Shown here piece by piece: positions 27,067-34,675 of a DNA stretch of 64,000 bases. Source of the DNA: Mitsuaria chitosanitabida ATCC BAA-476 = NBRC 102408 (GTDB lineage Bacteria > Pseudomonadota > Gammaproteobacteria > Burkholderiales > Burkholderiaceae_C); the NCBI RefSeq assembly GCF_001598255.1, contig NZ_BCYP01000004.1, forward strand, positions 174,322-238,321, read 5' to 3'. Positions within the stretch are counted from its first letter, which is position 1. Every line of letters begins with the position of its first letter. Under the pieces are notes generated by a model that was not told the DNA's origin, made no database searches, and saw only the letters and a program-made list of their open reading frames with translations. The translations under genes were made by a program, and so were the position numbers.

Positions 27067-28125
27067 TCACTTCCTGGCCGGCGGCAGGACGTCGAGCTCG
27101 GCCGCCGTGGGCAGGAAGCCGCCGTTCCAGACGGCGCCCGGATCGACGCGCGTCCTCGTGCCGTAGGCGTCCGAGACCTGGCTGGCCATGAGGCTCATGC
27201 GCGGCACGGCGATCTGGCCGAAGCCCTCGGCGCGCGCGTCGGGGCTCGCGATCACGGCGTCGATGGCCATGCGCAGGCGACGCTTCTCCAGGTCCGCGTT
27301 GGCGATGCCGTCGCGCTCCTTGACATAGGCGATGGCGGCGTCGGGATGGGCCATCACCTCCTTGGCGCCCTTGGCGAAGGCGCGCAGGAAGGCCTTGAGC
27401 TGCTCGGGATGCTCCTTGATGAACCTGGGCGACGCGATGATCGCGTTGCCGTAGAGCTTCACGCCATGGTCCGGATACGGGAAGACGACCACGTCCGCGG
27501 CCTTCACGCCGCGCGCCTCCAGGCTCAGCAGCGAGGTGAACGAGAACCCCGTGATCGCGTCGACGTCGCCGCGCGCCAGCATGGTCTCGCGCAGCGGCGG
27601 ATCCATGCTGATCCACTGCACCGGGCCGATGCGGTTGGCCTTCGCCAGGAGGGGGAAGCCGCGCCGGCCGGCGTCGAAGACGGGCGCGCCGAGCTTCTTT
27701 CCATTCAGATCGGCGAGGGATCGGATGCCGCTCTTCTTCAGCGCCAGGACCGCCGCCGGCGTGTTGTTGTAGACCATCATGACGGCCACCGGCTTGGCGG
27801 GCGCGTCGGGGTTGTTGGCGTGGAACTCCATCAGCGCCGCCATGTCGGCGAAGCCCAGGTCGTAGGCGCCCGAGGCCACGCGCAGCACCGCGCCGCCGGA
27901 ACCGTTGCCCGCGTCGACGGCCACGTCCAGCTTCTCCTGCTTGAAGTAGCCCTTGGCGACGGGCAGCAGGAAGAGCGCCGAGGGCCCCTCGAAGCGCCAG
28001 TCCAGCTGAAACTTGATCGGCGTGGTCTGAGCCTGGGCCTGGGCGACGAGGCCGGTCATCAGGCCCAGCGCGAGGACGGGCGCGAAGGCGGCCCGGCGAA
28101 GGGCGCCGCGGCGGGTTGCAAGCAT
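27067..28125 (-). CDS. ABC transporter substrate-binding protein (NMT1/SsuA-like)
   Basis: A 352-residue periplasmic binding protein. ATG 28125 has AGGAGA 7 nt upstream and opens a signal peptide (MLATRRGALRRAAFAPVLALGLMTG...AQAQ). The mature part starts TPIKFQLDWRFEGPSALFLLPVAKGYFKQEKLDVAVDAGNG, a pattern shared with NMT1/THI5-like proteins that bind pyrimidine precursors, sulfonates or nitrate. SADLNGKKLGAPVFDAGRRGFP fits the hinge region. The upstream gap carries two palindromes, one identical in core to the sites before gntR/uraH and puuD, tying this importer to purine catabolism. The actual ligand is unknown. Confidence 0.87.
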   Translation of the reverse strand: MLATRRGALRRAAFAPVLALGLMTGLVAQAQAQTTPIKFQLDWRFEGPSALFLLPVAKGYFKQEKLDVAVDAGNGSGGAVLRVASGAYDLGFADMAALMEFHANNPDAPAKPVAVMMVYNNTPAAVLALKKSGIRSLADLNGKKLGAPVFDAGRRGFPLLAKANRIGPVQWISMDPPLRETMLARGDVDAITGFSFTSLLSLEARGVKAADVVVFPYPDHGVKLYGNAIIASPRFIKEHPEQLKAFLRAFAKGAKEVMAHPDAAIAYVKERDGIANADLEKRRLRMAIDAVIASPDARAEGFGQIAVPRMSLMASQVSDAYGTRTRVDPGAVWNGGFLPTAAELDVLPPARK

Positions 28126-28187
28126 CGTGGTCTCCTGTGAATCAACAGGGAAGACCAACGCAACCGTCATGCCATCTTCACGCCGCA

Positions 28188-28276
28188 TACGCCATATGGC
28201 GTACCCAATCGTTTGCGATGGCCGACCGCGACGAGGCGGTCAATGTATGCAGACGGCGCTGCACTTTGTATACAAA
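28188..28276 (-). promoter_or_regulatory. Operator region of the ABC importer
   Basis: Three elements lie upstream of the binding-protein ATG. TACGCCATATGGCGTA at 28188-28203 is a perfect 16-bp palindrome. TTTGTATACAAA at 28265-28276 is a perfect 12-bp palindrome whose core TGTATACA recurs before gntR/uraH and puuD. TGTATGCA at 28244-28251 is a one-mismatch copy, 23 bp from the perfect one. The TGTATACA sites fit the binding pattern of FCD-type GntR regulators; the protein that would bind the 16-bp palindrome is not known. Confidence 0.6.
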
Positions 28277-28317
28277 ACGCGAAGCACCCGATGAGTGCGT
28301 CGCGCGCCAGATTGGGG

Positions 28318-29580
28318 TCAGGACTTGCGCAGCAGGTCGAGGAGCGTGCGGGCGACGACCTGGGTCGCGCGGCGCAGATCGGCCAGATCGACGCGCTCGT
28401 CAGCGCGCTTGGCGTGCGACTCCAGCACGGTGCGCGGACCCGCGCCGTAGATCGCCGCCGGGATGCCGTGCTCCCCATACAGGCGCACGTCGGTGTACAG
28501 CGGCGTGCCCGAGGTCGGGATGGGCTCGCCGAAGACGGCCTCCCCGTGACGCTGCAAGGCCTCCACCAGCGGCTGGTTGCCGGGCAGCGGCTTCAGCGAG
28601 CGCGCCAGCAGCAGTCGCCGCACATCGACCGCAATGCCGGCGACGCTCGCCGCGGCCTGGGCGATGGTGTCGCGGATCTCGGCCTCGACGACGACCGGAT
28701 CCTCCTCGGGAATCATCCGGCGATCGAGCTTGAGCACGACCTTGCCCGGCACCACGTTCGTGTTGGTGCCGCCTTCGATGCGGCCGACGTTCAGGTAGGG
28801 ATGCTTGATCCCTTCCACCTGGGACGTGACCTTCTTGTACTCGGCATTGCGCGCATACAGCGCGTTCAGGATCGCGACGGCGCCTTGCAGCGCGTCGACG
28901 CCGGTGTCCGGAATCGCCGCATGGGCCATGCGACCGTGCACCGTGACCTCCATCTGCAGACAGCCGTTGTGCGCCGTCACGACCTGGTAGCTGAAGCCCG
29001 CCGCGAGCAGGAAATCAGGACGTGTCAGGCCTTGCTTGAGCAGCCAGCCCGGGCCGAGCTCGCCGCCGAACTCCTCGTCGTAGGTGAAGTGCAGCTCGAC
29101 GCCGCCGCGCAGTGCGACGCCCTGCGCCCGCAGCGCCTCGAGCGCCCGCAGCGCGAAGGTGTAGGTCGAGAAGTCGCTCTTGCTCACCGCCGACGCGCGG
29201 CCGTACAGCTGTCCGCCGTCGATCTCCGCGCCATAGGGATCGTGGGTCCAGCCCTCGCCCGGCGGGACCACGTCGCCATGCGCATTCAGCGCGATCACCG
29301 GGCCTTGCTCATCGAAGCGGCGCCGCACGATCAGGTTGGTCAGCGACTCCAGGCCGTACTCGCGGACCTCGGCCTGCGGGACCGGATGCTGTTCCGCCTC
29401 GTAGCCCATGGCGGCGAGCAGCTCGGCCGTTCGCGCGGCATGCGGCGCGTTGTTGCCGGGCGGCGTGTCGGTGGGCACACGCACCAGCGCTTGCAGGTAG
29501 CGGACCTGCTCGTCGAAATGCGCGGCGATCCAGGCGTCGAGCGCGTCGTACTGGGCTTGATGGGCGGGCGTGGCGGTCAT
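28318..29580 (-). CDS. M20 family metallohydrolase (ArgE/DapE-like) in urate operon
   Basis: A 420-residue amidohydrolase of the M20/ArgE/DapE group. Metal-site motifs are seen: ALNAHGDVVPPGEGWTHDPY (His and Asp), GRASAVSKSDFSTY (where SDMKG is usual), TYDEEFGGELGPGWLL (Glu-Glu), and GTPLYTDVRLYGEHGIPAAIYGAG. The last gene of the gntR-puuE-uraD/aah-M20 unit, it starts 103 nt after the fusion gene. Its place suggests it hydrolyses a purine-breakdown amide such as a ureido or carbamoyl compound, but the substrate cannot be read from the sequence. A general acylase/deacetylase role is the alternative. Confidence 0.8.
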   Translation of the reverse strand: MTATPAHQAQYDALDAWIAAHFDEQVRYLQALVRVPTDTPPGNNAPHAARTAELLAAMGYEAEQHPVPQAEVREYGLESLTNLIVRRRFDEQGPVIALNAHGDVVPPGEGWTHDPYGAEIDGGQLYGRASAVSKSDFSTYTFALRALEALRAQGVALRGGVELHFTYDEEFGGELGPGWLLKQGLTRPDFLLAAGFSYQVVTAHNGCLQMEVTVHGRMAHAAIPDTGVDALQGAVAILNALYARNAEYKKVTSQVEGIKHPYLNVGRIEGGTNTNVVPGKVVLKLDRRMIPEEDPVVVEAEIRDTIAQAAASVAGIAVDVRRLLLARSLKPLPGNQPLVEALQRHGEAVFGEPIPTSGTPLYTDVRLYGEHGIPAAIYGAGPRTVLESHAKRADERVDLADLRRATQVVARTLLDLLRKS

Positions 29581-29683
29581 GGTCGATTCAACTCAAAACG
29601 ATGGCGGCAGGTTCGCGGAGGAGCTGGTCCGGGCGAAGGCGAGGGCAGGGGCCGGAACGACGACGGGACGAGGAGGACGACGC

Positions 29684-31504
29684 TCAGAGCGCATCGAGCA
29701 GCGCCTGGAAGGCCTGCACGCAGAGTTCGGTGTCGTCGTTGCTGATGGCCTCGAGCGGGTTGTGGCTGATGCCCAGGTTCAGACCGCGCTGGAACAGCAT
29801 GGCCTGCGGCATCGCCTGATGCAGCTTCATCGCGTCGTGGCCGGCGCCCGAGGGCATGCGATGGACGGGCAATCCCAGCGCGGTCACGGCCGCTTCCCAG
29901 CGCGATTGCCAGGCGGCGTCGCTGGGCGCGGCGGCGGCGGCCTCGGTGCGCTCCAGCGTGAAGCTCAGGCCGCGGCGCTCGCAGATCTCGGCGAGCCGGG
30001 CGCGCACGTCCGCGTCGAGTGCGTCGCGCGCCGCGTCGGTCGTCGCTCGCAGGTCCAGGCTGAATCGGCATCGCCCCGGGATCACGTTGATCGAACCATT
30101 GGGCACCTGGAGCTGGCCGACGGTGCCGACCACCTCCGGCACCGCGCCGGCGCGATCCTCGACGTAGAGAATCAGTTCGGCCACCGCGGCCGCGGCGTCG
30201 CGACGGCGTCCCATCGGCGTCGTGCCCGCATGCGAGGCCAGCCCGCGCACCTCGCCGACGTAGCGGATGCTGCCGTTGATCGAGGTGACGATGCCCAGCG
30301 GCAGGTCGAGCTCGTTGAGCACCGGTCCCTGCTCGATGTGGACCTCCACGAAGCCGAGGTAGCGGGCGGGATCGCGCTTCAGCGCCTGGATCGCGTCCAG
30401 GGTCGCGGGCAGTCCCGCGTCGCGCATCAGGTCGCGCAGCACGATGCCGTCGGCATCGGCCTGATCCAGCCACGCCGGATCGAAGCGCCCCACCAGCGCG
30501 CTGGAGCCCAGGAAGGTCGCCTTGTAGCGCTGGCCTTCCTCCTCGCTGAAGCCGACGACCTCCAGGCCGTGCTTGAGCCGCCGGCCCTGGCGACGCAGCG
30601 CGCGCACGCAGACCATGGGGACCAGGATGCCCAGCCGGCCGTCGTACTTGCCGCCGTTGCGGACGGTGTCGTAGTGGCTCCCGGTGAGCAGGCGCCGCGG
30701 CCATTCGTGCGCGGCGGCCTCGCCGGGCCTGCCCGCGTGCTCATCCTTGCCGTGATAGACGCCGACGACATTGCCGACCGCGTCGATGGTCACCTCGTCG
30801 AAGCCGCACTCGCGCATCCAGTCGGCGAGCTGGCCGGCGGCGGCGCGGTGCGCGTCGGTCAGGTAGAGCGTCGTCAGCTGGCCGTGTTCGGCATAGCCCG
30901 GGTCGGAGAAGCGGGCCAGCGACTCCGCCCAATCCCAGACCTGGTTGCCGAGCGTGGGCGTGACACCGAACTTGTCGTTCAGCCGGATCTCCGCGATGCG
31001 GTGGATGTTGCGCAGGCACTCGGCGCGCTCGATGTCCGGATGCGCGTTCAGGCGGCGGGCGAAGGTCTCGATGATCTGCGCGCGCGAGAGTCCGCCGCCG
31101 CGCGGGCCGCGCACCGCGAGGATGAAGGGCCAGCCGAAGCGCGCGTTGTAGTCGGCGTTGAGCTGCTGCAGGCGCGCGAACTCCTCCGGCGTGCAATCGG
31201 TCAGTCCGGCCTTGCTCTGCTCGTTCGTGGACTCGGCGGTCAGCGTCTTCGACACCATCGCCTTGCCCGCGAGCTCCGGGTGAGCGCGGATCAAAGCGAG
31301 CTGCTCGTCGATCGCGGCGTTGCGGACCACGTCCGCCAGCGCGAGCTTGAGCGCCGCCAGGCTCGCGAAGCCGTCGGCCGGCCGAGCCGCGAAGGCGCGC
31401 CCGGCGATCCAGGGCGAGTGCTCGTACACACCGTCCAGCAGCGCGACGAAGCCGTCCGTGTCGGCGGCGTTGAGGAGGGACAGCGTGAGGCGGGTGGCGG
31501 TCAT
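29684..31504 (-). CDS. OHCU decarboxylase (UraD) fused to allantoate amidohydrolase
   Basis: A 606-residue two-domain enzyme. Residues about 8-172 are UraD, which decarboxylates OHCU to S-allantoin: LLDGVYEHSPWIAGRAF, HPELAGKAM, LTAESTNEQSKAGLTDC, NARFGWPFILAVRG, ECLRNIHRIAEIRLNDKFG. Residues about 190-606 are an M20-type allantoate/N-carbamoyl amidohydrolase: LLTGSHYDTVRNGGKYDGRLGILV, EVVGFSEEEGQRYKATFLGS, GFVEVHIEQGPVLNEL, GLASHAGTTPMGRRRDA and PSGAGHDAMKLHQAMPQAMLF. The two acts are separated by the PuuE step. The start at 31504 lies 48 nt after puuE. The domain junction has only a short linker. Confidence 0.9.
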   Translation of the reverse strand: MTATRLTLSLLNAADTDGFVALLDGVYEHSPWIAGRAFAARPADGFASLAALKLALADVVRNAAIDEQLALIRAHPELAGKAMVSKTLTAESTNEQSKAGLTDCTPEEFARLQQLNADYNARFGWPFILAVRGPRGGGLSRAQIIETFARRLNAHPDIERAECLRNIHRIAEIRLNDKFGVTPTLGNQVWDWAESLARFSDPGYAEHGQLTTLYLTDAHRAAAGQLADWMRECGFDEVTIDAVGNVVGVYHGKDEHAGRPGEAAAHEWPRRLLTGSHYDTVRNGGKYDGRLGILVPMVCVRALRRQGRRLKHGLEVVGFSEEEGQRYKATFLGSSALVGRFDPAWLDQADADGIVLRDLMRDAGLPATLDAIQALKRDPARYLGFVEVHIEQGPVLNELDLPLGIVTSINGSIRYVGEVRGLASHAGTTPMGRRRDAAAAVAELILYVEDRAGAVPEVVGTVGQLQVPNGSINVIPGRCRFSLDLRATTDAARDALDADVRARLAEICERRGLSFTLERTEAAAAAPSDAAWQSRWEAAVTALGLPVHRMPSGAGHDAMKLHQAMPQAMLFQRGLNLGISHNPLEAISNDDTELCVQAFQALLDAL

Positions 31505-31552
31505 GATCGAGGATCCAGCGAGGTCGTGCGGGCGTGCGTCGTGGCTGCGGGA

Positions 31553-32509
31553 TCAGCCCCAGACAAAGGCCTTGTCGGCGTCGAAGGGATGCGTGGCGCG
31601 CCAGTGGCGGGCGATGTCGACGCGGCGGCAGACCCAGACGCGATCGTGCTTCTCGATGTGGTCGAGGAAGCGCTGCAGCGCGCGCAGGCGGCCGGGGCGA
31701 CCCAGCAGCCGGCAGTGCATGCCGATGCTCATCATCCGCGGCGTCTCGGCGCCCTCGGCGTAGAGCACGTCGAAGCTGTCGCGCAGGTACTCGAAGAACT
31801 CGTCGCCGTGGCTGAAGCCTTGCGGCAGCGCGAAACGCATGTCGTTGCAGTCCAGCGTGTAGGGCACGACCAGATGCGGCGCCAGCGCGCCGTCGCTCTT
31901 GCGGACCTTGAGCCAGAAGGGCAGATCGTCCCCGTAGTAGTCGCTGTCGTACTCGAAGCCGCCGAAGTCCGCCACCAGCCGGCGCGTGTTGGGGCTGTCG
32001 CGGCCGGTGTACCAGCCCGACGGCCGCTCGCCGGTCATGCGCTGGAGGATGTCCATGCCGATCTCCATGTGCTGGCGTTCGGTGGCCTCGTCCATGCCCT
32101 GGTAATGGATCCAGCGCCAGCCGTGGCAGGCGATCTCGTGGTTCAGCTCGACCAGGGCGCTCGTCAGCTCGGGATGCCGCTCCATCGCCATCGCGACGCC
32201 GAAGACGGTCAGCGGCATGGCGCGGCGCTCGAACTCGCGCAGCAGCCGCCAGACGCCGACGCGGGAGCCGTACTCGTAGATGCCCTCCATGCTCAGGTGG
32301 CGCGCGGGGTAGGCGGCCGGGTTGAACATCTCGGACAGGAACTGCTCGCTGCCGGCGTCGCCGTGCAGCACCGAGTTCTCGCCGCCTTCCTCGTAGTTGA
32401 GGACGAACTGCACGGCGATGCGCGCCTGACCCGGCCACCGCGCCTGCGGCGGGTGCTCGCCGTAGCCGATCAGGTCGCGCGGGTAGCCGGGAGAGAGGAC
32501 GGGTTTCAT
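31553..32509 (-). CDS. puuE: Allantoinase PuuE (polysaccharide deacetylase fold)
   Basis: Hydrolyses allantoin to allantoate. This is the metal-independent allantoinase of the NodB/polysaccharide deacetylase superfamily, not the DHOase-type AllB. The 318-residue length is standard. Recognisable segments are YPRDLIGYGEHPPQARWPGQARIAVQFVLNYEEGGENS, YEYGSRVGVWRLLREFERR, HEIACHGWRWIHYQGMDEATER, SGWYTGRDSPNTRRLV and FEYDSDYYGDDLPFW. Its ATG is 4 nt from the gntR stop, and it is followed by the UraD fusion gene, which supplies its substrate and consumes its product. Confidence 0.94.
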   Translation of the reverse strand: MKPVLSPGYPRDLIGYGEHPPQARWPGQARIAVQFVLNYEEGGENSVLHGDAGSEQFLSEMFNPAAYPARHLSMEGIYEYGSRVGVWRLLREFERRAMPLTVFGVAMAMERHPELTSALVELNHEIACHGWRWIHYQGMDEATERQHMEIGMDILQRMTGERPSGWYTGRDSPNTRRLVADFGGFEYDSDYYGDDLPFWLKVRKSDGALAPHLVVPYTLDCNDMRFALPQGFSHGDEFFEYLRDSFDVLYAEGAETPRMMSIGMHCRLLGRPGRLRALQRFLDHIEKHDRVWVCRRVDIARHWRATHPFDADKAFVWG

Positions 32510-32513
32510 GGCT

Positions 32514-33197
32514 TCAGCCTTGCAGCGCGGACTTCAGATCCTGCACGCGCGGGTTGAGGCGCAGGTTGGCCTCGACGTTGCCGAGGTGGGCGTCGAGCAG
32601 CTTCAGCGCCGCGCGCTTGTCGCGGGCCTCGAGCGCGTCGACGATGGCCTCGTGCTCGGCCTGCGACTCGGCGGCGGAATGGGAGCTCTGGTACATCAGC
32701 GCGATCAGCGAGCTGCGCGACAGCAGATCGGTCAGCAGCTGCGCCAGCACCTCGTTGCCCTGCATGCGGGCCAGCACGACGTGGAAGTCCGCCAGCAGCC
32801 GGGTGCGGCCCGGGACGTCGGTGCGGGTGACCGCCTCGCGCTCCTGCTTCAGGTAGCCGCGGAGCTGGCGGATCTGCTGGGGCGTGATGCGCTGGCAGAG
32901 GTCGGCCAGCATCGCGGCCTCCAGCATCTTGCGGACCTCGAAGACCTGCCGTGCCTCCTCGACGCTGGGCTGGGCGACGAAGGCGCCGCGCGCGGGTTCG
33001 AGCTTCACGAGCCGGTCCCGGCTGAGCTGGTTCAGCGCCTGCCGCACCAGCGTGCGGGAGCAGTCGAAGATGTCGGCCAGCTGCTGCTCGACCAGCTTGG
33101 TGCCGGGCATCAGGCGGCGCTCGACGATCGCCTGCGTGATGGAGGCGGTGATGCGCTCGGTGACCGAGGTGCCGGCGTCGTGATCGCGTGCGTTCAT
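32514..33197 (-). CDS. GntR family (FCD) regulator of the urate/allantoin genes
   Basis: A 227-residue regulator. The winged helix-turn-helix covers about residues 12-75 ([63 protein letters not shown]). The C-terminal FCD ligand domain contains the metal/effector residues in [12 protein letters not shown] and [16 protein letters not shown]. The gene is the first of a minus-strand operon with puuE, uraD/aah and M20. The palindrome AGTGTATACACT lies 10 bp upstream of its start codon, consistent with autorepression. The effector is presumably a purine intermediate; this is inferred from context only. Confidence 0.9.
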   Translation of the reverse strand: MNARDHDAGTSVTERITASITQAIVERRLMPGTKLVEQQLADIFDCSRTLVRQALNQLSRDRLVKLEPARGAFVAQPSVEEARQVFEVRKMLEAAMLADLCQRITPQQIRQLRGYLKQEREAVTRTDVPGRTRLLADFHVVLARMQGNEVLAQLLTDLLSRSSLIALMYQSSHSAAESQAEHEAIVDALEARDKRAALKLLDAHLGNVEANLRLNPRVQDLKSALQG

Positions 33198-33206
33198 GTG
33201 TCCGGG

Positions 33207-33218
33207 AGTGTATACACT
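33207..33218. promoter_or_regulatory. GntR operator in the gntR/uraH divergent promoter
   Basis: AGTGTATACACT is a perfect 12-bp palindrome located 10 bp before gntR (minus) and 35 bp before uraH (plus). Its TGTATACA core is shared with the sites at 28267-28274 and 34558-34565. One bound regulator could control both directions. Confidence 0.68.
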
Positions 33219-33252
33219 TTGGGCTTTCCATCCACCGAACCGCGAGAGACCG

Positions 33253-33606
33253 ATGGGCAAGCTCACCACCCACGTGCTGGACACCATGCACGGCAGCCCC
33301 GCCGGCGGCATGGCCGTGCGGCTGTACCGCATCGAGGCCGGCGAGCCGCGCCTGCTGCAGGTGCTGACGCTCAACGCCGACGGCCGGGCCGATGCGCCGC
33401 TGCTCGAGGGCGCGACGCTGCTGACCGGGCGCTACCGGCTGGTCTTCGAGGTGGCGGACTATTTCCGCTCGCGCCGCGTGAGCTTGCCGGATCCGGCCTT
33501 CCTCGACGAGGTCCCGCTGGATTTCGGCATCGCCGATCCGGGGGCCCACTATCACGTGCCGCTGCTGGCCAGCCCCTGGTCGTACTCGACCTACCGGGGC
33601 AGCTGA
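33253..33606 (+). CDS. uraH: 5-hydroxyisourate hydrolase (transthyretin-like)
   Basis: Hydrolyses 5-hydroxyisourate, the product of urate oxidation, to OHCU. The 117-residue protein matches the family: N-terminal [24 protein letters not shown] with the catalytic His, the middle RADAPLLEG, and the C-terminal [19 protein letters not shown] ending in the diagnostic tetrapeptide YRGS. The ATG at 33253 is preceded by GAGAG. It is divergent from gntR across a 55-bp promoter that carries a TGTATACA palindrome and lies 61 nt before xdhC. Confidence 0.96.
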   Translation: MGKLTTHVLDTMHGSPAGGMAVRLYRIEAGEPRLLQVLTLNADGRADAPLLEGATLLTGRYRLVFEVADYFRSRRVSLPDPAFLDEVPLDFGIADPGAHYHVPLLASPWSYSTYRGS

Positions 33607-33667
33607 GCCGTCCCGCCGATCCGGCCCGCCGCGCCTCCCGAGTTCCCGAACCCCACCGACCGATCCG

Positions 33668-34474
33668 ATGCGTCCCTGGCAAACCCTGGCCCTTCGACTC
33701 GCGCGCGAGCCGGCCGTGCTGGTGCGCGTCGACGACGTGCAGGGCAGCGGTCCGCGCGAGGTGGGCGCCTGGATGGCGGTGACGGCCTCGGACGTCGTCG
33801 GCACCATCGGCGGCGGCCAGCTGGAGTTCGACGCCATCGCCCGCGCGCGGGCCGCGCTGGCCGCGGGCCGTGTGATCGACGCCCGCCAGCGCTTCGCGCT
33901 GGGACCCTCGCTGGGGCAGTGCTGCGGCGGGGTGGTGTTCCTGAGCTTCGAGTGGCTGGACGTCTCGGCCATCGCCGGCCTGTCCGATCGCCTGGGGCGG
34001 CAGGACGACTGGCGGCGGGTGGCGCTCTTCGGCGGCGGCCATGTGGGGCGCGCGATCGTGGATCTGCTGGCGCGGCTCCCGGTGCGGGCGCACTGGATCG
34101 ACAGTCGCGAGGACATGTTCCCCGAGCCGCTGCCCGACAACGTCCGCGCCGAGCAGTCCGAGCCGGTGCAGTCGGCCGTGGCGACGCTGGCGCCGGACTC
34201 CCATGTGCTGATCATGAGCTTCAGCCATGCCGAGGACCTGGACGTGCTGGCCGCCTGCCTCAAGCGCCAGCGCGAGTCCGGCGATCTGCCCTACATCGGG
34301 CTGATCGGCAGCAAGAGCAAGTGGGCGACCTTCCGCCACCGGCTGGAGGCGCGCGGCTTCGGCGCCGACGAGATCGACCACGTGACCTGTCCGATCGGCA
34401 TTCCCGGGATTCCGGGCAAGCAGCCGGAGATGGTGGCGCTGGCCGTCGTGGCGCAGCTGATGCAGACGCGTTGA
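33668..34474 (+). CDS. xdhC: Xanthine dehydrogenase accessory protein XdhC
   Basis: XdhC binds the molybdenum cofactor and promotes its sulfuration and insertion into xanthine dehydrogenase. The 268-residue protein has the N-terminal XdhC/CoxI domain (REPAVLVRVDDVQGSGPREVGAWMAV, TIGGGQLEFDAI, LGPSLGQCCGGVVFLSFE) and a C-terminal Rossmann domain (VALFGGGHVGRAIVDLLARLP, YIGLIGSKSKWATFRHRLEARGF, CPIGIPGIPGKQPEMVALAVVAQLM). The xanthine dehydrogenase subunits XdhA and XdhB are not in the window, so they lie elsewhere. Position between uraH and puuD links xanthine oxidation to urate breakdown. Confidence 0.94.
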   Translation: MRPWQTLALRLAREPAVLVRVDDVQGSGPREVGAWMAVTASDVVGTIGGGQLEFDAIARARAALAAGRVIDARQRFALGPSLGQCCGGVVFLSFEWLDVSAIAGLSDRLGRQDDWRRVALFGGGHVGRAIVDLLARLPVRAHWIDSREDMFPEPLPDNVRAEQSEPVQSAVATLAPDSHVLIMSFSHAEDLDVLAACLKRQRESGDLPYIGLIGSKSKWATFRHRLEARGFGADEIDHVTCPIGIPGIPGKQPEMVALAVVAQLMQTR

Positions 34475-34557
34475 TCGGCTCGCCGATCCGAGACCGACCC
34501 GAAGCCTGAATGGTCTCGTCGCAGGGGGATCTTCCCGATCCTCATTGGGCGCCGGAC

Positions 34558-34565
34558 TGTATACA
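34558..34565 (+). promoter_or_regulatory. GntR operator upstream of puuD
   Basis: CTGTATACAC places the perfect palindrome TGTATACA 110 nt before the puuD start. The core is identical to the sites before gntR/uraH and the ABC importer. The gap 34475-34675 otherwise shows no gene. Confidence 0.6.
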
Positions 34566-34675
34566 CTTCGCGCTCGACGTCGCCGCGGTGCCACCGGTCC
34601 CCGGACCTTCTGAGCGCGACGCCAGCCGGTTCACAGCGCCCGCAGTGGTGGTCCGGAACTTGCAATTCGTTCGTG

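Noticed and set aside
29570..32557. 995-codon plus-strand ORF opposite the allantoin genes
   Set aside because: It spans several confirmed minus-strand genes and shows no motif.
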